NCBI GenBank assembly: GCA_002104945.1 | Contig: MCFH01000012.1 | Coordinates: 124,001-188,000 of the forward strand | Reading direction: 5' to 3' | Source: Piromyces finnis | Lineage: Eukaryota > Neocallimastigomycota > Neocallimastigomycetes > Neocallimastigales > Neocallimastigaceae | DNA length: 64,000 bases | Shown: positions 56,101-64,000 of the stretch, piece by piece | Numbering within the stretch: position 1 is the stretch's first letter | Layout of the letters: each line of letters starts with the position of its first letter | Position numbers and translations under genes: made by a program | The notes under the pieces: generated by a model | Database searches by the model: none | Seen by the model: the letters and a program-made list of their open reading frames with translations, nothing else | Told to the model about the DNA's origin: nothing

Positions 56101-56800
56101 CGTATATTTCACTCGCAGAATTTGCCTATAACAATGCTATTCAGGAATCCATTAAAATGTCACCTTTCAAGGCCAACTTAAAGTATGATCCAGAATTCTT
56201 AATTGATCTTCCAATAACGTCCCTAGTTCCTGAAGCGGAAAAAGTTGTATGTGACATTGGTAAGACACTTGATAAACTAAAGGAAAATATGAAAGAAGCT
56301 CAAGAAAAGTTTAAAAAATATGCTGATAAAAAAAGACAAGAGCCTCCCAGTTTAAATGTAGGCGACAAAGTATGGTTGCTCTATCCCAAAGGAAAAACAA
56401 ATGTGAAGAAATTAGATCCTAGGAAATCGGACCATATGAAATTATTGAATGCTTGGAAAATCAAAATTTCAAGTTAAAATTATCCAAACGAGACCGAAGA
56501 CACCCCATTTTCCATATATCTAATCTCGAGCCCTATATTGAGAATACCTTTGAAAACCGAGACATTCAGAAGCCACCTCCCATTTTAGTTAACGATGAAT
56601 TAGAGTATGAAATAAATGAAATTTTAGATTCTAGAATTAACAACGGAGCACTTCAGTATCTTGTTGATTGGAAAGGATATTCTGCTGAAGATCGTTCATG
56701 GGAAAACGCAGAAGACATACATGCCCCCGAATTACTGAAAGCTTTCCACAAAAAGTTTCCAGACAAACCGCATTCAATGTCGTCTGGAATCCGACATTAG
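53152..56800 (+). pseudogene. pol: Chromovirus C pol with chromodomain, two breaks
   Basis: Protease SILVDSGAIENTI (about 53334); a Ser/Pro-rich linker; RT LRMCIDYRKLNDI, LTKLDLRSAYNLV and YIDDILIFSN (about 54468); RNase H ESDSSNFAIG and FSDHRNLLFE; integrase HHNSPSSGHFG...CDTCNRNK and core SLDFITDLP, IISDRG, TDGQTERLNS; C-terminal chromodomain YEINEILDSR...LVDWKGYSAEDRSWENAEDI. Breaks: TAA at 55935-55937 inside the integrase core (a Gln codon changed by C-to-T would explain it) and a one-base frameshift near 56420 before the chromodomain. Closest in structure to element A. Confidence 0.92.
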
Positions 56801-56811
56801 AAGGAGGGCAT

Positions 56812-57248
56812 TGTAACGTATAAAGGTTTTGTACCTTTTCACCAAAATTGTATTTCGGGGTTCCCCAAGCTGGCTTCGCCGTCAGGTTGTTGGACGCTGA
56901 CCTACTTGTCATGTGTTCGACTCCGGGTTCTCTATATTATGGATTAAATATAGCAATCGCTATATTTAATCCATAATATTTGTCTATTTCTATTTCTTCT
57001 TTTTTATTTAAATAATTGAAGTTACCAATCAATATGAATAATGTTTATTCATAATTATTAAATAAGAATATTTATAAATAGTAAATATAAATAATTTATA
57101 GAATTCATGTAAATTTAGTCTTTAAAATTAGTATTAAGGTTAATTTGTATTAATAATATTAAATAATCAAATTATTAATAAAATATACTATTAATACAAA
57201 AAATAGGTAATTAGTATTGTGTTAACCTGAGTCTCTCGCGTTGTTACA
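56812..57248 (+). repeat. 3' LTR of chromovirus C
   Basis: 437 nt, TGTAACGTATAAAGG...CGCGTTGTTACA, intact, followed by the TSD GGCAT. It carries a relatively GC-rich block (ctggcttcgccgtcaggttg at about 56870) and the 19-bp palindrome. It is the uninterrupted reference for the broken 5' LTR and the solo copy at 15296. Confidence 0.93.
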
Positions 57249-57253
57249 GGCAT

Positions 57254-57765
57254 GATATCTCTTCTGGTTTACGAGATATTAAGGTTTAAAGATAATTATG
57301 AACAAATAATTAATGGAAATTCAGAGAATGATCACCCCTGATGTATTAATCATAAATTATTCCGTAAAACTAAATTATCTTTTCCAATTAATTAAAGTAA
57401 ATTAAATTCAACTAAATTAAAATAATCCTCCGGAAGATAATAACTTTATTTAATAACAATTATATCAATAAGACAAATTATAATATTTGAATTAAAATAT
57501 TAATAACTATTATAATGATATTCGATGAATTATATTAAAATTAATATTATCATTAATATAAACAATAGTTAGTCTTAATAATTATGAATAAGACTTAAGT
57601 TTGAATTTTAGTATTATAAAATATTAATATCAATATTAACAAATAGTACTTTAAGTATTATGAATAAATAATCTTATTTTACAAATTTACCAATATATTA
57701 TTAATAAAAAAATTATTTAATAACCAAAACTTTTGATTAATTGTTTTAAAAAAATTAAGATTATT
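57254..57765. other. Right part of the family-4 LTR
   Basis: Aligns with about 43030-43745 of the intact family-4 LTR (shared agagaatgatcacccctgat). No gene. Confidence 0.75.
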
Positions 57766-58380
57766 TGTAATGTTGAACACTGGAAGAATAGATTAGGATA
57801 TCTATTCTATTACAATAACACTAAAATTTAAATAAGAAAAAAAAAGTTTTTTATAAAAATATCTTTTATTATAGTAGAAATTTATTAATAACAATTACAT
57901 CGATAAAATGATGAAAAATATCTTCTATTTATATTTTTCCTAAATACATTTATATTATATTATAACTATTTATTTCTTATATATTATTATTTAAAATCTA
58001 CACTAAAATCTTAATTATTAATAAATATTTAAACTATAACTATTTTTAGTAAAATACAATTGGCAATTCAAATTAAGTACTATTCAATTTGAATATATGC
58101 CCATGTATTATTGATATATTAATCATTTATTATTTATATACTATATATCTATTTGTATTACAAAACAATACTAAAACTAGGGATTTACATTGAGAATATT
58201 AATTTACTTGTTAAACATTAAAAATAAACTAATAATTTATTTTGTTTTAAACTTTAATTATTAATAAATAAATTATATCTCATTTTCTTTTTCTGTAATA
58301 TAATTTGTATAACTTAAACAATAATACTTGTGGCTTAAGTTACATTAAAGATATCAAACAGAGGCGTTTGATATCTTTAA
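57766..58380 (+). repeat. Family-1 LTR without its last bases
   Basis: Starts TGTAATGTTGAACACTGG and runs to the terminal hairpin, but ends ATATCTTTA followed by atctttt, so the final CA and the TSD are lost, probably with a few bases of the family-4 target. Confidence 0.85.
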
Positions 58381-58442
58381 TCTTTTACTTAATTTAATAT
58401 TTTAATATTAAATTATAAATTTAGTAAAACTTTTACAAATGT

Positions 58443-59046
58443 TGTCATGAATAATAGTGGATTTATGATTATTTCTTTAAATAATGCTTTATTTATTTAA
58501 TTAATTAATTAAAAATATTTTATTATAAAACATTATTAATATTTAAGAGATATTATTATTTTATAATTAATAAGATTTTATATTTATTAAAGATTGACTT
58601 AATATCTCTTTGTTCATTTGATTAAGAAGGAAATTAAAATTAAATTATAAAATAATCATTCCTTCTACAAATGATTTATAATATGACTTTAAAATTATTA
58701 AACATAATACGGGTTTAAGAAATAATCATATATAATTAATATATATTTAATTTATAGAATATAAACAATTAATCATTTATTAAATATTAAATGTATTTCT
58801 TTAATATTAAAGATAGTATAAATACTCAAGAAAATTTCTATCATTAGGAATTTCAAGAGTTCATTATTTTAAACATTTACTTTAATAATAATAATTAATA
58901 AATAAAAATTTTTCTTTAAATAAAAATTTTATTAATAAATAAAGTTAATTAAATAATATTTATTCATTTATTTAATTAATTAATAATTTAAGGTAAAATA
59001 GTGCTTTCTGACCCAACAGAAGTGAAAAATCTAAAAAATGTGGTTC
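58443..59046 (+). repeat. Family-5 LTR fragment
   Basis: TGTCATGAATAATAGTGG..., matching 18212-18838. It ends at the family-2 LTR and is not resumed after it, so it is truncated. The family-4 LTR inserted exactly at its 5' boundary. Confidence 0.7.
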
Positions 59047-59837
59047 TGTAAAGATATAATATATATCTTTAGATTATTTAATAATTAATTATTAGTTATT
59101 AAATAATAAAATAATATATAGTTAAATTGATTATAAAGTTTATATAATAAATTTTATGGAATAATTTAGTAATAAATTATTTTATAATAATTCCATTAAA
59201 ATTAAAATTAAGATAAATATTTAAATTTAAGGAATAAAAGAATTAAATTAAATTTAAATATTTCAAATATTTTAAATAATTAAAATATTTTTTTAAATAC
59301 TTTTTATTTAATTTTAGAATAGATTATACTTTTTTATTTAAATTTAGAATAGTTTAATAATTTTAACTTAGTTTTAAAAATAGATTTATTTATATTTCAA
59401 TAGGAAATATATTAAGAATAGTATTGATAATATTAAATTAATTTATAAATAATACATGGGCTTTATCCAATTTTGAGTTTACTCAAGTTGAATTAAAAGT
59501 ATAATGAATTAGTTTTAGTTTAGTTCTGCTATTTTATTATTTAATTAAATTAGTGTTGTTTATTTTATATTAAATATATGTTTATTTAAATAGAATAATA
59601 TATTAGAATATAATTATGAAAAAATATAAATACATGTAATTTTTGTTTGTTAAATCAATGTAATTGTTATTTTAATTTTTTAATTATTAACTATTATATA
59701 GTTAATAACATTTTTAAGAGTTTTAAATAAAATGCTTTTTAAAATAAAAATTTAATGTTTAATTTTTTTTGTTTTCGTGTTAATAAAAATTGTTTTGTTT
59801 TAAGTATAAAATCTGGTTTAAATTTTATACTTTTACA
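59047..59837 (-). mobile_element. Family-2 solo LTR, inverted
   Basis: 791 nt, reverse complement of the family seen at 10362 and 31069 (TGTAAAGATATA...ATACTTTTACA). Flanks GGTTC and GGCTC differ by one transition, consistent with an old TSD. Confidence 0.85.
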
Positions 59838-61382
59838 GGCTCTAGATTCGCTAGAAAGTTAGGAAAGCGATGTTGCCATATAACCTTTATTATTTAATAT
59901 TAGTTCTTTGAATTCGTTAGATATTTCAATTAGAATATCAGATATAATATTTTGTAATATTTCCTCCAACTCTATTTGTTCTTCTTTTGTTAATATTACC
60001 GTATTTATTAGTGATATTTCCTCTTCTTTTTGAACATTTGGGTTTATGTCTATAATTTTAATTGAGTTGTTATTTTTCTTTTGATATATAGCATCATCAT
60101 CGGGATCGATATATAGTCTATAAGTCTTTTGTATACTTCTTCCTAAGATTGCTTCATAGTGAGTGTTATTGTAAGTTTTCTTCTATTGTTAATGTATCAT
60201 TTATTTCAATCTTTAACCTTACTGTTGTCGAGGAGGTTATTATGATTCCATCTGCTAATGTGATAGTAATTGGCTCCTCTAACTTGTTAAATTCTTTTAT
60301 TTTGATTCATTATAAACCTTCTTTTGTGATAATATTTACATTCCAGTGTCATACAGAATTTTTATAGTTCGATCCATGATTTTTCCAGTGATTATAGGAA
60401 TGTTAATACTATTAATGTTACATAATATCTTTTCTGATTTCGGTTTGCAACCCATTTCGAGTTCTTTCCTTATTGACGGATTTACTGATAATAATTATTT
60501 TAAGTTTATTTTAGGATACAAATTACTAACTTCTTCTATTATGTTGAATTTTTCGTCCGGCTTGATCATTTGCTCTTAGTTTTATTTCTTTCTTTTTTTG
60601 ATTTTTGTTGTTCTTCTGAAGTTGGATTTGTTTTTATATTCTGTTTACTCTCTTCATTTGTTATTATAGTGGGCTCAACATTTGTTTTATTTTCATTATT
60701 TATTCTTGCTGATGTAGAATTGGATGTGTTATAGTTCTTTTCAGTTTGCGTTTCCATATCATCATCGCTTATCTCTATTAGATCGTCCTTAGTTTGTTTT
60801 TCTTTTCTCCGACGATCTCTTATATCTTTCTTTTGTTTTTTTTATTTTTAAGTTTTTTGGTTGACTTAGAATAGATGGTTTTATTATAGTTCTCTTAATA
60901 GTTTTACTATTGGTATTTGTATTTTTGGTCGTTGCGTTTATAAAGGTATTTAAGTTTGGATAGTTACTGTGTGCAATTTTAATTATATCGGGAGATTGCA
61001 TACTCCCATAATTTAATTTAAATAACGATTATGTGGTTTGTTTTCTGGAAACTCTTCTATTTTATATCCAATTCTTTGGCAATTTATGCAAACACTGATA
61101 TTGAGTTTAGAAAGTTTGTTAGTGATGTCGTTCATTTCTCCATCGTTTAGCTTTTTATTTGAATAATTATATTTGATTTCATTATTATTATTAGTATATT
61201 TCTTTTCTTTAGGAGTAAAATTATTTTTTCGTATTTGTTATAGTATTCTTTTTGTCTGTCAAAATATCTTTGTTTACTGTTATAAGCAAAGTTATTTTTT
61301 TCATATTTATTATCAAACTTCCTTTCTTGATTTTGGGGTTTGGCTCTGTCATTATTATTTAAACTTTTATAATTGTTGTTAT
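59838..61382 (-). pseudogene. Relic gypsy element B2: gag end, frameshift site, protease region
   Basis: Minus-strand relative of element B. Traces: gag zinc-knuckle region and ending NRYLN* (about 61020-61110); frameshift cassette (61022-60989); linker (TEKNYNTSNSTSARINNENK); a degenerate protease stretch around 60340-60130 (codons matching B's YIYQ and FIEPDDD region); and GYMATSLS before the RT, after which a family-2 LTR interrupts. The RT frame resumes at 27811. Many stops and shifts. It is the outermost host of the nested stack. Confidence 0.8.
60989..61022 (-). promoter_or_regulatory. Frameshift cassette preserved in relic B2
   Basis: Coding strand: T TTA AAT (61022-61016), gag stop TAA immediately after (61015-61013), 7-nt spacer, TGGGAG (61008-61003), 8-nt loop, CTCCCG (60994-60989; one T-G pair). 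Same geometry as in B and E although the rest of B2 has decayed. Confidence 0.8.
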
Positions 61383-61641
61383 TGTAATATTGACACTAAA
61401 AGAATAAATTAGGATATCTATTCTATTACAATAACACTAAATTTAAAATAAAAAATAAAAATTGTTTTATTAAAAAAATATCTTTTATTATAATAGAAAT
61501 TTTATTAATAACAATTACATCGATGAAATAATGAAAAATATCTTCTATTTATATTTTTCCTAAATACATTTATATTATATTATAACTATTTATTTCTTAT
61601 ATATTATTATTTAAAATCTACACTAAAATATTAATTATTAA
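61383..61641 (+). repeat. Family-1 LTR, 5' part only
   Basis: TGTAATATTGACAC... matches the first 250 nt or so of family-1 LTRs and stops where a family-2b LTR begins. The remainder is not found after it. Confidence 0.8.
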
Positions 61642-62362
61642 TGTAAAATAATAAATTTAAAACAGATTATTATTTTTACAATAAAACACAAAAAATATAA
61701 AAAAATCAAACACTAAAATTAATAAATAAAAACTTCAATTAATATTTCTTTTTAAAGGTTATTAACTATATAATAGTCAATAACAACTACGTTTATTTAA
61801 AATTTGGAAAAAAAAACATGTATTTATATGTTTTTTCATTTACATTCATTATATATATTTTTCATTCAATTATACATATATTTAATATAAAATAAGCAAA
61901 ACTAACTTAATACAAATTTAAATAAATAATAAAATAATAAAACTAAATTAAAACAAATTAAATACACTTTTGATTCAATTTGAGTAAACTGCAAATTGAA
62001 TACAGTCCATGTATTATTTATATATTATTTTAATATTAATAATACTATTTATTATATATTTGCTATTAAAAAAATACCAATTTAAAGCTACGCTAAAGTT
62101 ATTAAACTAATTTAATTAAATAAAAACTTTTTAAGATTTAATTTGAAAATTTAAAATATTTAAATTTAATTATCCATTAATTTAAATATTTATCCAAATT
62201 TCATTTACTAACCTTGATATTTTAAAATTAATTATTATTTAATTATTTCATAAAATTTATTGAATAAAATTTATAAATAATTTCCATTAAAATATCAAGA
62301 TTTTATTTATCAATTATTAATTAATTATTAAATAATTTAAAGATATATCTTATATCTTTACA
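61642..62362 (+). repeat. Family-2b LTR
   Basis: 721 nt, TGTAAAATAATAAAT...TATATCTTTACA, end-to-end match to 11408-12134. Flanks (attaa, ataat) do not match, so the junctions were rearranged. Confidence 0.85.
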
Positions 62363-62510
62363 ATAATTTAATTAATAAAATTTAAAGAGATAAAACATTA
62401 ATCATAAAATAATTACTAAATTACTTTTGCTGGAAACAGTATGAATCGAACCTACGATAGTTTGACTCTTAGTATCTTACAACTAGGTCAAGTTTCTAAA
62501 TTTAATAATA

Positions 62511-63005
62511 TGTAAGAAATATTTGCGGCCATAAATTTGCCCACAAATATTTCAATTGAAACCATATATTCTGGTTATCATTTATTGACCAGAATTATGC
62601 ATAATCATATATTAATGGTTATTAATTAAATAGAAAGTTTATTTGCTTTACCCATTCAAGTGGTAAAGGAAATAAACTAGTATAGTTAAATAGTATAGTG
62701 TAAACAAGTGCTAAATACTTTAGCGTTAGTATTAAAGTTAATAACTATAATAATAAATAATGTATAATAATTATAACTACTAAATAAAAGGTATAATTAT
62801 AAATATTATTATGAAATAAATTTACTTAAATAATTATTTTTTTGTTTATATCTATTTTTGTGTTATAATATTTATTTTAGTTCTTTTATTATTTTTTATA
62901 AAACTTTATTTAGTTATTAGCTCGTATAGAGAGGTAATAACTAACTTAATTAACTTATTTAATAACTTATTAACTACTTTATAATAAACCTTTTATATAA
63001 TAAAT
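62511..63005 (-). repeat. Family-6 LTR-like repeat, inverted
   Basis: Reverse-complement relative of 13345-13869, beginning tgtaagaaatatttgcggcc. Shares ctcgtatagagaggtaataa and ctttagcgttagtatta. The far end is not defined. Confidence 0.55.
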
Positions 63006-63364
63006 GATAAAGAATGAATGTAAAATATTCTATACTACAATTCAGGTTTGTATACACTTTATTAACTAAACTCAAACTATAAATTATTTTTAATTATTAA
63101 ACTTTATTTATTAAACTATTTTAAACTAAGCTAAACTGAACAACCGTTGATTACTTTACCGTGAAGGTTATTTTACCAGAGCCCTCACTAGGTAATAAAT
63201 TTAATTATTTTAAACTAAAACTAACTAAACTAATTATTAACTAATGTTAATTTATCTATACTAAATTAACCTATACGATTTTCCAACTATCGTTTCAAAA
63301 ATTGAGAAATTTTCCTTATTTATACTTTTTAAATAAATTGAATTAATTCTAATATACATGTTTT
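63006..63364. other. AT-rich spacer
   Basis: No gene seen. A slightly GC-richer patch (aacaaccgttgattactttaccg at about 63140) is not recognised. Confidence 0.35.
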
Positions 63365-64000
63365 TGTAAAGTGGGCTAGAATTGGTATGTAACTTTGTCA
63401 GAATGTTTTATATAATATAACTTAATTTACCAATAAAATATTAAACTTATTTATTATTAAATCTTTTCTCAGAACTTATTAAAGAATTTAAATAATACTA
63501 ATTTAAAAATTAAATAGGTTTTTATATTTAAAATAAGAATTTTAATATAATTTAATTATGAAATTTGTTTATTAATTATTTATTTATTAAGATAATATTT
63601 ATTAAGTTATATTATAATTAATAATTAATAATTAATAATCTTACAAAGAATTTCAAAATTGATTTCAATTCTTTGTTTAAATATTTTTTTCTTACATATA
63701 ATAAAATTACATTGATATTAATATTGATATTAATAATAAAGATAAAAATAAAATAATTTTAAATTAAAATATTAATAATTGATATTGATATTAATAATAT
63801 GAATTCATATGATAGATCTTAAGATTAATCTTTTAAATTACTTTTAAAATAAAAGTATTGTTTTAACCATTTTAAATTGTAAATATTTAATATTATAAAT
63901 TGAGAATAACAATTGATACTAATTATATATTCTCATGATTAATTAATTAATAATTATAACTAATGATTTTTGATCTAAAGGCTTTTTTTGGTTTGATTAT
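63365..64000 (-). repeat. Family-7 LTR, inverted, running off the window
   Basis: Starts TGTAAAGTGGGCTAG and is nearly identical, in reverse, to 19425-20056. About half of the 1.2-kb LTR is inside the window; whether it belongs to a full element lies beyond the edge. Confidence 0.85.

Larger units (their letters stand above)
28141..57248 (+). mobile_element. Ty3/gypsy chromovirus C, full length, inactive, host of nested elements
   Basis: The 5' LTR is 28141-28180 plus 51826-52223, the internal region 52224-56811 and the 3' LTR 56812-57248. TSD GGCAT at 28136-28140 and 57249-57253. Elements B and E lie inside the 5' LTR. Polypurine tract AAGGAGGG directly before the 3' LTR. Without its insertions C would be about 5.46 kb. 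Confidence 0.93.
27817..58437 (+). mobile_element. Family-4 solo LTR, interrupted by element C and a family-1 LTR
   Basis: Left part 27817-28140 (TGTCACGGATACTAGTGG), right part 57254-58437 ending AGTAAAACTTTTACA, with the TSD AATGT on both sides (27812-27816 and 58438-58442). The same family is intact at 42707-43835. The right part also holds a family-1 LTR at 57766. Confidence 0.88.

Noticed and set aside
62426-62496. tRNA-like sequence on the minus strand with a T-arm motif GGTTCGATTC and 3' TTTCCAGCA
   Set aside because: The 5' acceptor strand mismatches at both ends, the D-stem is broken and no 5-bp anticodon stem with a 7-nt loop forms. At best a decayed tRNA-derived piece.

Overview
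The window looks like a gene-poor, repeat-rich stretch of a very AT-rich fungal nuclear genome. The best host evidence is a spliced UBC7/UBE2G2-type ubiquitin-conjugating enzyme gene at the left edge, with small GT-AG introns, exons as short as 13 nt, and poly-T and (TTA)n tracts in its introns. AT-rich intergenic DNA, Asn-rich proteins, chromodomain Ty3/gypsy elements (chromoviruses) and a LINE fit an early-diverging fungus such as an anaerobic gut fungus (Neocallimastigomycota). That placement is inference; no rRNA or other marker is present.

Layout. 0-6 kb: UBC7 (minus strand), a possible small Cys-rich secreted peptide, a decayed unknown gene and one intact unknown single-exon gene (5113-5922). 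6.2-9 kb: a decayed LINE cut by an LTR. 9.2-12.6 kb: a decayed replication-initiator (Rep) gene of the CRESS-DNA, geminivirus/genomovirus-like type, split by two solo LTRs with intact target-site duplications (TSDs). 12.6-20.5 kb: solo LTRs nested in one another. 20.5-26.7 kb: chromovirus A, complete with both LTRs and TSD TATTA but inactivated.

27.5-61.4 kb is one nested stack of retrotransposons that can be read from TSDs and interrupted frames. A decayed gypsy relic (B2) contains LTR-family-5, a family-4 LTR and a family-2 LTR. The family-4 LTR contains chromovirus C (28141-57248, TSD GGCAT). C's 5' LTR contains gypsy element B and then gypsy element E. B's RT gene contains a solo LTR, and B's 5' LTR contains a complete copia element plus a solo LTR. 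E and the copia element have intact reading frames and near-identical LTRs, so they are the youngest. 61.4-64 kb: more LTR pieces, some of them inverted copies of those at 13-20 kb.

The strongest new observation is a conserved programmed -1 frameshift cassette at the gag/pol junction of B, E and B2: TTTAAA(C/T), exactly 7 nt, then the hairpin TGGGAG-8 nt-CTCCCR (A in B and E, G in B2). Chromovirus C has an unrelated cassette of the same geometry (AAAAAAC, 7 nt, an 11-bp stem). The second is the Rep gene: about 500 codons if its LTRs are removed, with N- and C-terminal extensions, and a second partial copy of its 3' end elsewhere in the window.
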